Shown here: positions 7,705 to 15,515 of the stretch, in pieces
How the letters are laid out: each line of letters begins with the position of its first letter
Numbering within the stretch: position 1 is the first letter of the stretch
Assembly: GCA_027488335.1 (NCBI GenBank)
Contig: JAIYBU010000067.1
Location: 1-37,551, forward strand
Direction: 5' to 3'
Length of the DNA stretch: 37,551 nt
Origin: Cytophagaceae bacterium
GTDB lineage: Bacteria; Bacteroidota; Bacteroidia; Cytophagales; Spirosomataceae
Position numbers and translations under genes: made by a program
Notes under the pieces: model-generated
Databases searched by the model: none
What the model was told of the DNA's origin: nothing
Seen by the model: the letters and a program-made list of their open reading frames with translations, nothing else

Positions 7705-8064
7705 TCATCTTCTGTGTATAAACCACGCCCAAGCAATAAACAAAAACTGCACAGGCAACCGAATTAAAGCTGCTTGATGGCTTCCGATGGCGGGATTTTC
7801 TTTGAACACATCAAAGATATGAAGCGGCAAAAATACCAACATCATTAGCAAGATTCCGAGCGTAGCCATTGAGCGATAGCGAGGAATAAAAACGCATACA
7901 CCTACCGCAATTTCTATGATTCCAATCAGATAATTAATGACCAAACTTGGCAGAAAATTAGGAATAAATGATGTATACATTTCGGGTTTAATGAAATGAT
8001 TGATGCCACCCAAAATCATAAAAACACCGAAGAGATAGGTCAGGATGAGTTTTAGGTTTTTCAT
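7705..8064 (-). CDS. DoxX-like small integral membrane protein
   Basis: 119 residues from the ATG at 8064; an upstream TTG (8124) would overlap the neighbouring gene and add a non-family tail, so I set it aside. Four predicted membrane helices with the family pattern: GVFMILGGINHFIKPEMY, FIPNFLPSLVINYLIGIIEIAVG, a second hairpin around MATLGILLMMLVFLPLHIFDVF, and the closing IRLPVQFLFIAWAWFI. The DoxX/DoxD-like superfamily is inner-membrane and functionally diverse (quinone-linked or redox-associated in known cases); no specific reaction can be assigned. It follows the Cys/His membrane-anchored gene (41 bases between them) and may be co-transcribed with it. Confidence 0.75.
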   Translation of the reverse strand: MKNLKLILTYLFGVFMILGGINHFIKPEMYTSFIPNFLPSLVINYLIGIIEIAVGVCVFIPRYRSMATLGILLMMLVFLPLHIFDVFKENPAIGSHQAALIRLPVQFLFIAWAWFIHRR

Positions 8065-8105
8065 AGGAACGGTTTTTAGAATTGTATCACTAAATATAGC
8101 ATTTA

Positions 8106-8810
8106 CTATTGGTTCGACAACCAATTCTGCAAAACCTTTTTATCATCACTTAGTTTACCAACGACTCGATAATTTGATTTACCTAAAATAATAGAATCTT
8201 TGGCACGCTCGTTTACGACCGCAAACGGAAACCTACCACTGGCATGAATAAAACGCATTTCGTTGTTTTGGTAAAGCAGAAACCCCGTGTGCGTATCAAG
8301 TCCAACCAAATAAAGCCCTGTACCAGATTCTTGAACACCCACCAAAAAATCAGTAATAGTATATCTACTAAACCTCCGTATTGATTCTTTTTCTACAAGC
8401 GATTTTATCATTTCTTCCGAAGGTAACTGTGCAAGTTTATTCCGTTTGATTTTCAAACCCAAATCTTCCAAAACTGTTGTCACGAAATAGCCACAGGCAA
8501 TTTTTCCTTCACCTGGAGTTTCGGTTTGTCCATAAAACGAATAACGTGTGCCGTACCAAAAAGGCAGTAAACTACGAAACTGACGAATAAATACCTGACT
8601 AATATTTTCATCGCCAGAAGTCAACGCCTTGCGTTCATCAGACAGTTGATGCAGTATATTTGTATATTTTTTAGGTGTAAAATAAAACTCATGGTAGCCC
8701 CACAAAATAGGCGTTCGCTTCATAAAATACCCATATATCGCCACTGAGACAAGCAAGAAAATAAGCAGAATGTATTTCGTATAAGTGCGGTGTTTGGGGC
8801 GTTTTTGCAT
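8106..8810 (-). CDS. Membrane-anchored protein with a possible papain/NlpC-like Cys-His centre
   Basis: 234 residues from the ATG at 8810 (the longer frame begins at a TTG at 8834). A basic N-terminus and one hydrophobic span at about 12-30 (KYILLIFLLVSVAIYGYF) anchor it, with the rest probably outside the cytoplasm. The pattern C106 in KIACGYFVTTVLEDLG, H174 in VGLDTHTGFLLY and H189 in RFIHASGRFP resembles the nucleophile helix and following His-strand of NlpC/P60-like or papain-like amidases: cysteine at the start of a helix, then a beta strand with histidine. I do not recognise a named family, and there is no SH3 or LysM domain. If the fold is right, cell-wall or protein amide hydrolysis is plausible; that is inference. 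Confidence 0.6.
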   Translation of the reverse strand: MQKRPKHRTYTKYILLIFLLVSVAIYGYFMKRTPILWGYHEFYFTPKKYTNILHQLSDERKALTSGDENISQVFIRQFRSLLPFWYGTRYSFYGQTETPGEGKIACGYFVTTVLEDLGLKIKRNKLAQLPSEEMIKSLVEKESIRRFSRYTITDFLVGVQESGTGLYLVGLDTHTGFLLYQNNEMRFIHASGRFPFAVVNERAKDSIILGKSNYRVVGKLSDDKKVLQNWLSNQ

Positions 8811-8882
8811 GAATAACTCAGTATTGTAGCACAAGTTTCAAAACGGGTAATACAAATATTCAGGAAAAACTTGAATTAAACA

Positions 8883-8922
8883 AAAAACAGCGAACTCACC
8901 AAAAGGCAAATTCGCTGTTTTT
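8883..8922 (-). terminator. Rho-independent terminator after the GMC dehydrogenase gene
   Basis: 12-bp perfect stem (8883-8894 aaaaacagcgaa with 8911-8922), 16-nt loop. On the minus strand it is followed by a T6 run, 36 bases after the stop at 8959. Confidence 0.8.
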
Positions 8923-8958
8923 GTAAGCATTGTCCATCATCTGTGGACTAAACTACTA

Positions 8959-10677
8959 CTACAAATTCATTTTCTTCAACTCACTTACAGCAAAGTCTGC
9001 TGCACGAGCTGTAAGTGCCATATATGTAAGCGATGGGTTTACGCAAGATGCCGAGGTCATGGCGGCACCGTCAGTTACGAATACATTGCTTGCACCCCAA
9101 ACTTGGTTATTGGCATTCAATACCGACGTTTTTGCATCACGTCCCATACGGGCAGTTCCCATTTCGTGGATACCAATACCTGGGTTTTTGCTACGGTCAT
9201 CGTAAGTCTGAATATTTTTCATGCCCGCAGCATCAAGCATTTCTGCTGCTTCGTTCATCATTGCTACACGCATTTTTAAGGCATTTTCGCCCCAACCTGC
9301 ATCAAATTCTACCACTGGTAAGCCCCACTTATCTTTTTTGTCAGAAAGTGTAAAACGGTTGTTTGAATCTGGTAATGTTTCACCAAAACCACCAATATTA
9401 AACGACCACGGCCCAACCTGTGTCATGGCTTCTTTGAAGTCAACACCGAAACCATCCATTTGTCCACCACGGCCCCAGCTCGAACGGCTTGCTCCACCTT
9501 GATAACCAAAACCACGTACAAAGTCACGTTTTTTATCGCTACCCCAGTTTGTGAAACGTGGTACATAGATACCATTGGCACGGCGGCCATAGTAGTACAT
9601 ATCTTCCATTCCTTCAAACGTACCCGAAGCACCAACGGCTAAGTGGTGGTCCATGATGTTTCGTCCAAGTTGGTCAGACTCGTTACCCAAACCATTCGGG
9701 TGAGTTTTCGACTTCGACTGCATCATAATCCATGCAGAATTGATTGCCGAAGCATTCAAGAAGATAATCTTTGCAAAATATTCGTATTCTTCTTTTGTAT
9801 TTTGGTCGATGGCTTTTACACCAACAGCTTTACCTTTTTCATCATCGAAAATTACTTGATGCACGATTTTATCGGTAGTCAATGTCAGATTACCAGTTTT
9901 ATTGGCAGCTGGTAAAGTAGCTGATTGTGTACTGAAATATCCACCATATGGGCAACCACGCATACACGCATTGCGGAATTGGCAAGATGCACGACCTAAA
10001 TCTGTTTGGATTTTAGTCGGTGAAGTCAAGTGAGCCGTACGGCCGATTGTAACGGCACGACCACCAAACTTTTTAGCAACTCTTGATTTAAACTCTTTTT
10101 CCACACAGTTCATTTCCATTGGTGTTTGGAAGTTTCCATCGGGTAATACATCTAAGCCATCTCTCGAACCACTCACACCGATGAAACTCTCAACGTAGCT
10201 ATACCACGGAGCTAAATCTTTATAACGAATAGGCCAGTCAATACCATGTCCATCTTCAAGGTTGGCCGTAAAATCACGCTCGTTCCAACGGTAGCTTTGG
10301 CGTCCCCACATTAATGAGCGACCACCTACGTGGTACCCACGAATCCAGTCGAATCCACGTTTCTCACCGTAAGGGTTTTCTTTATCATTTTCAAACATAT
10401 TGCGGTGTTCTTCACGACCTGTATAACCCGTACGAACGCTTGCCCAATATTGTTCACGAGCCATATTATCCATGTTTCCACGGTGCGGAAAATCCCACGG
10501 ATTTTTCATCGCATTTTCATAACCTTCCACATGCTTAATGTCACGTCCACGCTCAATCATCAACACCTTTAAGCCTTTCTCACATAATTCTTTGGCAGCC
10601 CAGCCACCTGATATCCCCGAACCTACGACGATGGCGTCGTAAGTCATTTTCTCTTTTTCTTTACCTTGAATATTCAT
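8959..10677 (-). CDS. GMC family FAD-dependent sugar/alcohol dehydrogenase, catalytic subunit
   Basis: 572 residues. The N-terminal FAD-binding motif is GSGISG (residues 19-24) in DAIVVGSGISGGWAAKEL, with IERGRD as the ribose-binding acidic end. GYHVGGRSLMWGRQSYRW is the GMC signature region, and GIGIHEMGTARMG plus the C-terminal VNPSLTYMALTARAA carry the expected His and Asn of the GMC active site. Cysteines in ASCQFRNACMRGCPYGG resemble those of membrane-linked gluconate/glucose dehydrogenase large subunits. It should oxidise a sugar or polyol and pass electrons to a respiratory acceptor. The next gene upstream encodes the subunit 3-like partner, in the same order as elsewhere in Bacteroidota. 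The substrate is unknown; gluconate is not implied. Confidence 0.9.
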   Translation of the reverse strand: MNIQGKEKEKMTYDAIVVGSGISGGWAAKELCEKGLKVLMIERGRDIKHVEGYENAMKNPWDFPHRGNMDNMAREQYWASVRTGYTGREEHRNMFENDKENPYGEKRGFDWIRGYHVGGRSLMWGRQSYRWNERDFTANLEDGHGIDWPIRYKDLAPWYSYVESFIGVSGSRDGLDVLPDGNFQTPMEMNCVEKEFKSRVAKKFGGRAVTIGRTAHLTSPTKIQTDLGRASCQFRNACMRGCPYGGYFSTQSATLPAANKTGNLTLTTDKIVHQVIFDDEKGKAVGVKAIDQNTKEEYEYFAKIIFLNASAINSAWIMMQSKSKTHPNGLGNESDQLGRNIMDHHLAVGASGTFEGMEDMYYYGRRANGIYVPRFTNWGSDKKRDFVRGFGYQGGASRSSWGRGGQMDGFGVDFKEAMTQVGPWSFNIGGFGETLPDSNNRFTLSDKKDKWGLPVVEFDAGWGENALKMRVAMMNEAAEMLDAAGMKNIQTYDDRSKNPGIGIHEMGTARMGRDAKTSVLNANNQVWGASNVFVTDGAAMTSASCVNPSLTYMALTARAADFAVSELKKMNL

Positions 10678-10718
10678 CAGATTGAATAGATTATTTTTAG
10701 TATTTTGTTAGTCTATTA

Positions 10719-10781
10719 GTCCACGGTCAACAATGGTTTTGTTGTACAATAGTCAAATTTTCTGTGGACAGTTGACTATTG
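10719..10781 (-). repeat. Hairpin-forming GTCAAC/GTCCAC repeat in the GMC operon
   Basis: In the 118-base gap between the two subunits, CAATAGTCAA (10747-10756) pairs perfectly with TTGACTATTG (10772-10781). GTCCACGGTCAAC (10719-10731) and GTGGACAGTTGAC (10764-10776) are degenerate inverted copies of one another. It could set the subunit ratio by partial termination; related strings occur near 35.1 kb. Confidence 0.4.
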
Positions 10782-10795
10782 ACTTTTTGGCTTTC

Positions 10796-11440
10796 TTACA
10801 ATGCCCAAGCTTTTTGCCCTGGAGTCATTTTTACACAACCTTCGTACTTTCCTGGTACTTCTACATAAGCCAATGCCTGTTTACAACCAATTTCTGAAGT
10901 AAAATAGCCCAAAAGTGTCAGTTCTTTCATGAGTTTGAAGAAAGGTGTTGGCGGAGCCTCAGTTTTGCCTTTACTTTCTTTCGTAAGACCAGTTTCAGCA
11001 TCAACCATTTTCTTAGCCGTTTCGTTTTTCTTAGCTTCTTCATTCGACATCACCTCGAATTTTTTCAAAAGAGCAGTTTGCTGTTCGGGTATACTTTCCA
11101 AAAACTTTTTACCACCATTAGCTTTTTTAGCTTCTTCTTCGAGTGCATCAAGACCTTTCACAAAATGCTCTTGTTGAGCAGCCGTGTAGCAATCTTTCAA
11201 CATCATTTCAATAAACGGCCCAACACCTGCTTCTTTAGCTCCTGGAGTTGTTGTTTTTGGAATAATGATTTCGGCTATTTCGGCAACCAAGCTTTTATAG
11301 TCGGTCGATAAGGCAAAAGAGGTTGCGGCTTCGGTTGCAGTATTAGATTTGCAGCCTTCGAGCATCGCAATCATTGTTGGGGCAGACAAAGCACCTCCCA
11401 TCAGGTAGGCAACTCTTTGTATGGCGTCTCTTCTATTCAA
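10796..11440 (-). CDS. Gluconate 2-dehydrogenase subunit 3-like protein
   Basis: 214 residues, read from a TTG start at 11440: no in-frame ATG precedes the conserved opening MNRRDAIQRVAYLMGGALSAP, which has the twin-arginine and hydrophobic segment typical of this small subunit. A Cys follows at LEGC (possible lipoprotein site). DYKSLVAEIAEIIIPKTTTPGAKEAGVGPFIEMMLKDCY-type sequence (residues about 46-84) is the hallmark of PF13618. The family partners with a GMC large subunit and often helps export it, the folded complex leaving by the Tat system. The GMC gene follows directly on the same strand, and the shared genomic order supports a two-subunit dehydrogenase. The TTG start is the only oddity. 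Confidence 0.88.
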   Translation of the reverse strand: MNRRDAIQRVAYLMGGALSAPTMIAMLEGCKSNTATEAATSFALSTDYKSLVAEIAEIIIPKTTTPGAKEAGVGPFIEMMLKDCYTAAQQEHFVKGLDALEEEAKKANGGKKFLESIPEQQTALLKKFEVMSNEEAKKNETAKKMVDAETGLTKESKGKTEAPPTPFFKLMKELTLLGYFTSEIGCKQALAYVEVPGKYEGCVKMTPGQKAWAL

Positions 11441-11887
11441 TGTTTGATATTCTTTTTAGGATTGTCAAATAATTTAAGTGGTGAATTTACGAAAGAATAA
11501 CTTGTCTATGCAAGCTAAAACCAACGAAAATTCTATTAATAGCGATAAATCTCTAAAATTATTGTGAAGTATAGCTTTTACTTTATCTATAAATTAAATA
11601 CAATAATCTTAAATTTTTACATAATTTCAACTCTGACTGATTTGCAAAAAAATGTATTTATATTTAAAAATAGTTGACTTAATAGATTGACTACCTCTTT
11701 AAGTATGTATTTTTTGAAAAATATTTTTATTTTTTTTATTTGAATAAAATTTTTGTTTCTAAAAAAAGTTATACATTTGCACCTACAAATTAAAAGCCAA
11801 ATAATATTAAACACAGTCGTTTGCAAATGCCCCAACAAACGATTAAATTATAGCAACTCTCCTTCTGGGGCTGGGGGTTTTTGACTT
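11441..11887. other. Divergent intergenic region with ugd promoter candidate
   Basis: 447 bases, very AT-rich (long T and A runs around 11700-11770). I see no gene; the 73-codon minus-strand frame at 11617-11838 is AT-rich noise. It separates the divergent GMC-operon and ugd genes. A -7 element TACATTTGC lies at 11772-11780 with TTTG at 11752-11755; the spacer (16) is a little shorter than usual. Confidence 0.5.
11752..11780 (+). promoter_or_regulatory. Likely promoter of ugd
   Basis: TTTG (11752-11755), 16 nt, TACATTTGC (11772-11780). The -7 motif is an exact match; the spacing is short of the usual 19. The transcript would carry a leader of about 100 nt that includes a G-rich repeat (11857-11880). 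Confidence 0.5.
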
Positions 11888-13198
11888 ATGAAAATAGCAG
11901 TAGTAGGAACAGGATACGTAGGACTCGTAACGGGTACTTGTTTTGCTGAAACAGGCAATCAAGTTACTTGTGTAGATATTGATGAGCGTAAAGTTGAGAA
12001 ACTTCGCAAAGGAAAATTAACCATCTATGAGCCAGGTTTAGATGTAATTTTCGACCGTAATACCAAAGAAGGTCGTCTGAAGTTTACCACTAATTTAGCC
12101 GAAGGAATCAAAGATGCACAAGTGATTTTCTTGGCATTACCGACACCCCCAGGTGAAGACGGTTCGGCAGATTTGAAATATATTTTGGGTGTCGCTAATG
12201 ACCTCGGGCCATTGCTCGAAAACTATGCTGTAATCATCGACAAAAGTACAGTACCAGTTGGTACAGCCGAAAAAGTACGTGAACGTGTAGCTAAGAATGC
12301 AACGGTTGAGTTTGATGTAGTATCAAATCCTGAGTTTTTACGTGAAGGGGTTGCTGTTGAAGATTTCATGAAACCTGACCGTGTAGTTATTGGTACAACT
12401 TCTGAAAAAGCTAAAAAAGTAATGGAAAAACTTTATGCTCCGTTAGTGCGTCAGGGCAATCCAATTATTTTTATGGATGAGCGTTCGGCCGAAATGACAA
12501 AATATGCAGCGAATGCTTTCTTGGCAATGAAGATTACGTTTATGAACGAAATCGCTAACCTTTGCGAAAAAGCAGGAGCAAATGTAGATGATATTCGTCG
12601 TGGTATCGGTACTGATAGCCGTATCGGTAAGCGTTTCTTGTTTGCAGGTATTGGTTATGGAGGAAGTTGTTTCCCGAAAGATGTTCAAGCTTTGGAAAAA
12701 ACGGCTAATGAGTTTGATTATGATTTCAAAATTTTGAAATCAGTAATGAAAGTCAACGAAAAGCAAAAAACCAAAATGATGCCACACGTGAAGGCATACT
12801 TCGATGGTGATTTGAAAGGTAAAACAATTGCTCTTTGGGGATTAGCATTCAAACCACATACAGACGATATTCGTGAGGCTCCAGCATTGTACAACATCAA
12901 AGAGCTACGTAAAGCAGGAGCTAAAGTGGTTGTGTATGACCCAGAAGCAATGGAAAATGTGCGTGGTGTAGTTGGTAAAAAGGTAAAATACGCCAAAACA
13001 CCTTACGAAGCCATTGAGGGTGCAGATGCTTTGATGATTATGACCGAATGGCCCGAATTCCGTACACCAGATTTCAATAAAATGGAAGCTTCTCTCAAAA
13101 ATAAAGTTATCTTTGATGGCCGCAACCTTTACGAATTAAAAGATATGCGTGAATTAGGTTATACGTACTTCTCGATTGGTCGAGAAACGGTAAAGTAA
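11888..13198 (+). CDS. ugd: UDP-glucose 6-dehydrogenase
   Basis: 436 residues, normal for the family. It oxidises UDP-glucose twice with NAD+ to UDP-glucuronate in the cytosol. The N-terminal Rossmann motif is GTGYVG (residues 7-12); CVDIDERKVEKL marks the NAD-binding acidic residue. The catalytic cysteine is C261 in GYGGSCFPKDVQAL. AANAFLAMKITFMNEIANLCE is the central helix, KIWGLAFKP-like (here ALWGLAFKPHTDDIRE) starts the UDP-binding domain. The next gene, 103 bases downstream, decarboxylates the product, so the pair makes UDP-xylose for polysaccharide or glycoprotein synthesis. The leader and the gap to the next gene share a CTCC...GGG...GGTGTTT repeat. Confidence 0.96.
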   Translation: MKIAVVGTGYVGLVTGTCFAETGNQVTCVDIDERKVEKLRKGKLTIYEPGLDVIFDRNTKEGRLKFTTNLAEGIKDAQVIFLALPTPPGEDGSADLKYILGVANDLGPLLENYAVIIDKSTVPVGTAEKVRERVAKNATVEFDVVSNPEFLREGVAVEDFMKPDRVVIGTTSEKAKKVMEKLYAPLVRQGNPIIFMDERSAEMTKYAANAFLAMKITFMNEIANLCEKAGANVDDIRRGIGTDSRIGKRFLFAGIGYGGSCFPKDVQALEKTANEFDYDFKILKSVMKVNEKQKTKMMPHVKAYFDGDLKGKTIALWGLAFKPHTDDIREAPALYNIKELRKAGAKVVVYDPEAMENVRGVVGKKVKYAKTPYEAIEGADALMIMTEWPEFRTPDFNKMEASLKNKVIFDGRNLYELKDMRELGYTYFSIGRETVK

Positions 13199-13209
13199 AA
13201 GTTCCGAAA

Positions 13210-13303
13210 CTCCTAAGGGAGAGTAAAGGTGTTTTTAAACGTTAATAATTTTTTTAAGATTTCAACTAAAAAAGTCTCCCTTCAGGGACCGAGAGGTGTT
13301 TAT
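13210..13303 (+). repeat. Direct leader repeats between ugd and the decarboxylase gene
   Basis: Two copies of a CTCC(n)GGGA...AGGTGTTT motif: 13210-13236 and 13276-13303, the second running into the decarboxylase start codon. A third, looser copy is at 11857-11880 before ugd. Each contains a short CTCC/GGGA(G) dyad. Confidence 0.45.
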
Positions 13304-14291
13304 GAAAAGAGTATTAATAACAGGTGGTGCGGGTTTTTTGGGTTCGCACCTTTGCGATAGATTTATCAAAGAAGGACATTATGTCATTGCGATGGATAAC
13401 CTCATCACGGGAGATTTACGCAATATTGAACATTTGTTCAAGCATCCAAATTTTGAATTTTACCACCACGATGTGAGTAAGTTTATTCACGTGCCAGGTG
13501 AGTTAGATTATATCTTACACTTTGCTTCACCAGCCAGCCCGATTGATTATTTAAAAATTCCGATTCAGACCCTAAAAGTTGGTTCACTCGGCATACATAA
13601 CTGCCTTGGTTTAGCTCGTGTAAAAAAAGCACGAGTAATCATTGCCTCAACATCAGAAGTTTATGGAGACCCACTCGTTCATCCACAAACCGAAGAATAT
13701 TGGGGACACGTAAATCCAGTTGGACCTCGTGGAGTATATGACGAAGCTAAGCGTTTTCAGGAAGCCATGACAATGGCATACCATACGTATCATGGCGTAG
13801 AAACACGCATCGTGCGTATCTTTAATACGTATGGCCCAAGAATGCGACTCAATGACGGACGTGTATTACCAGCATTCATTGGTCAAGCTTTGCGTGGCGA
13901 AGACCTAACAATCTTTGGTGATGGTACGCAAACTCGCTCGTTTTGCTACGTTGATGATTTAGTGGAAGGAATTTACCGTTTATTATTATCTGATTATGCT
14001 TATCCAGTAAATATCGGAAATCCATCAGAAATTACGATGAATGAATTTGCTGAGGAAATCATCAAATTGACAGGAACGAACCAAAAAATTGTGTATCGCC
14101 CATTACCAAAAGATGACCCTAAGCAACGCCAACCAGACATTACGAAGGCAAAGGAAATTTTAGGTTGGGAACCAAAAGTAAATCGTGCAGAAGGTTTAAA
14201 AATAACTTACGAATATTTCAAAAACTTACCAAGAGAACGACTTTTTGATGAAGTTGCTCACCGTGATTTCGATAAATTTGATAAGAAGTAA
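13302..14291 (+). CDS. UDP-glucuronate decarboxylase (UDP-xylose synthase), extended SDR
   Basis: 329 residues from ATG 13302; the frame also has a GTG two codons earlier (13296), which I reject because [17 protein letters not shown] is the standard opening. The enzyme converts UDP-glucuronate to UDP-xylose and CO2 with bound NAD+. GGAGFLG (8-14) binds [13 protein letters not shown] supplies Thr117 and Glu119, and Y146-x3-K150 ([11 protein letters not shown]) is the SDR catalytic pair. [13 protein letters not shown] and [14 protein letters not shown] are typical of UXS rather than of dTDP-glucose dehydratases or GalE. It stands directly after ugd, which makes its substrate. A strong terminator follows 3 bases after the stop. 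Confidence 0.92.
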   Translation: MKRVLITGGAGFLGSHLCDRFIKEGHYVIAMDNLITGDLRNIEHLFKHPNFEFYHHDVSKFIHVPGELDYILHFASPASPIDYLKIPIQTLKVGSLGIHNCLGLARVKKARVIIASTSEVYGDPLVHPQTEEYWGHVNPVGPRGVYDEAKRFQEAMTMAYHTYHGVETRIVRIFNTYGPRMRLNDGRVLPAFIGQALRGEDLTIFGDGTQTRSFCYVDDLVEGIYRLLLSDYAYPVNIGNPSEITMNEFAEEIIKLTGTNQKIVYRPLPKDDPKQRQPDITKAKEILGWEPKVNRAEGLKITYEYFKNLPRERLFDEVAHRDFDKFDKK

Positions 14292-14293
14292 AC

Positions 14294-14336
14294 AAAAGAG
14301 TCCTACAAAATTTTTCAAACTTTGTAGGACTCTTTT
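14294..14336 (+). terminator. Rho-independent terminator of the ugd/UXS unit
   Basis: Perfect 16-bp stem (14294-14309 with 14321-14336; core GAGTCCTACAAA), 11-nt loop, then a T-run. The arm begins 3 bases after the stop codon. Confidence 0.9.
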
Positions 14337-14625
14337 TTATCAAAAACTACATTAAAACGCTAATTATTAAACTACCTTTTTCTACATTGACAATGTATAA
14401 TTGATTGACCATCAAAATCATACATTACTCCGAAGCCCTCATCCTAACTTTAAATTCCAATTATGGTCTGCCGACAAGTTAGTAGTTATTTCGCCATTTA
14501 TATAGTTACTTAATATATTATCAAATTTTTCAAAATTTTCTGAAAATTATATTTCATATTGAATAAATTACTTTTACATTTGCTTAAATAACAAGTAATC
14601 CAAAATATAAAAGTAATCTTTACCT
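14337..14625 (+). promoter_or_regulatory. Intergenic region with promoter of the MORN/TonB-C gene
   Basis: No gene in these bases. TTTC at 14552-14555, 19 nt, then TACATTTGC at 14575-14583 is a one-mismatch version of the phylum consensus, about 45 bases before the ATG at 14626. The rest is AT-rich with no other structure I can defend. Confidence 0.55.
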
Positions 14626-15432
14626 ATGAAAATCTCCTCTTTAGCAGCAGGTTTGTTGCTTTTAAGCACCTATATATATGCTCAAAATGAAAATCCGATT
14701 TTTGCTATAAGTACCGATTTAGACAAAGCGATTGCTTCGATTGACATTAAATCTTCTACGGTTATTCGGAAATTACTGACAATCAATTATGAAGAAACTA
14801 CTGATTTTAATAATACTAAATATATAAGAATTTGTAATGACCTCAATGGAGGTATATGGACGGTCAATGATTTTTATGTGGCTGGTTTCTTGAAGATGGT
14901 AGGACATTATTCTGATATAAAAAAGGAAACTAAAGAAGGTCATTTTAAGTATTATCACCCTTATAATATATTAGAGGCAGAAGGAGAATATTCGGCGAAT
15001 CTTCAGGAAGGTGAATGGCGATATTATTCAATGAGTGGTTCTTTAAGTGCCATCGAGGTTTATTCAAAAGGAGTGCGTATCAGTGAAGAATACTATAATG
15101 AAAATGGGAGTGTTTTAAAAGATAAAAGAAAAGCTAATGTAGAAGCGTCCTTCAAAGGCAAGTCAGAAGCATTGGGCGAGTTTTTGTCTGAGAATCTTTC
15201 TTTTCCGATTAAAAAATTTACCGAAGAAGTAAAAGGTACAGTGAACTTGAGCTTTACGATAGATATAGATGGAAGCCTTCAAGATATTAAGGTTGTTAAA
15301 TCGCTTGGACCAAAAATAGATGAAGAAGTTCTGAGAGTAGTCAGGTTAATGCCAAAATGGATACCCGCCCGAAAACACAACGTCATTACAAAAGAAAACC
15401 GTGTTTTGGCTGTAAAGGTTTCTTATGATTGA
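14626..15432 (+). CDS. Periplasmic protein with MORN-like repeats and a TonB C-terminal domain
   Basis: 268 residues with a signal peptide (cleaved near IYAQ). Residues about 95-160 hold MORN-variant repeats: KETKEGHFKYYHPYN, EAEGEYSANLQEGEWRYYS and IEVYSKGVRISEEYYNENG, the G-x-W/Y pattern of PF07661. Residues about 180-268 are a TonB-C fold: VKGTVNLSFTIDIDGSLQ, IKVVKSLGPKIDEEVLRVVR, and LMPKWIPA. There is no transmembrane anchor or proline-rich stalk, so this is a soluble periplasmic relative of TonB rather than an energy transducer working with ExbBD. Such MORN plus TonB-C proteins are common in Bacteroidota and mostly uncharacterised. It has its own promoter and ends in a bidirectional terminator shared with the next, convergent gene. 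Confidence 0.8.
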   Translation: MKISSLAAGLLLLSTYIYAQNENPIFAISTDLDKAIASIDIKSSTVIRKLLTINYEETTDFNNTKYIRICNDLNGGIWTVNDFYVAGFLKMVGHYSDIKKETKEGHFKYYHPYNILEAEGEYSANLQEGEWRYYSMSGSLSAIEVYSKGVRISEEYYNENGSVLKDKRKANVEASFKGKSEALGEFLSENLSFPIKKFTEEVKGTVNLSFTIDIDGSLQDIKVVKSLGPKIDEEVLRVVRLMPKWIPARKHNVITKENRVLAVKVSYD

Positions 15433-15462
15433 GGAAAAAAAAGATACAAAACTGTAAAAAAG

Positions 15463-15497
15463 GTCTTCACTGAGCGACATGTGCCTCCAGCGAAGAC
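15463..15497. terminator. Bidirectional terminator between convergent genes
   Basis: Arms gtcttcactg (from 15463) and ccagcgaagac (to 15497) pair with one mismatch; T-runs occur on both sides when read in each direction. Serves the MORN/TonB-C gene on + and the 745-residue gene on -. Confidence 0.75.
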
Positions 15498-15515
15498 TTT
15501 TTTATAATCCCCAAC

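Noticed and set aside
7445..7777. 110-codon plus-strand frame across the DoxX-TspO gap
   Set aside because: Antisense to genes on both ends, cysteine/histidine-rich, no protein-like pattern.
9643..9915. 90-codon plus-strand frame opposite the GMC gene
   Set aside because: Shadow of the minus-strand gene's codon use; no domain.
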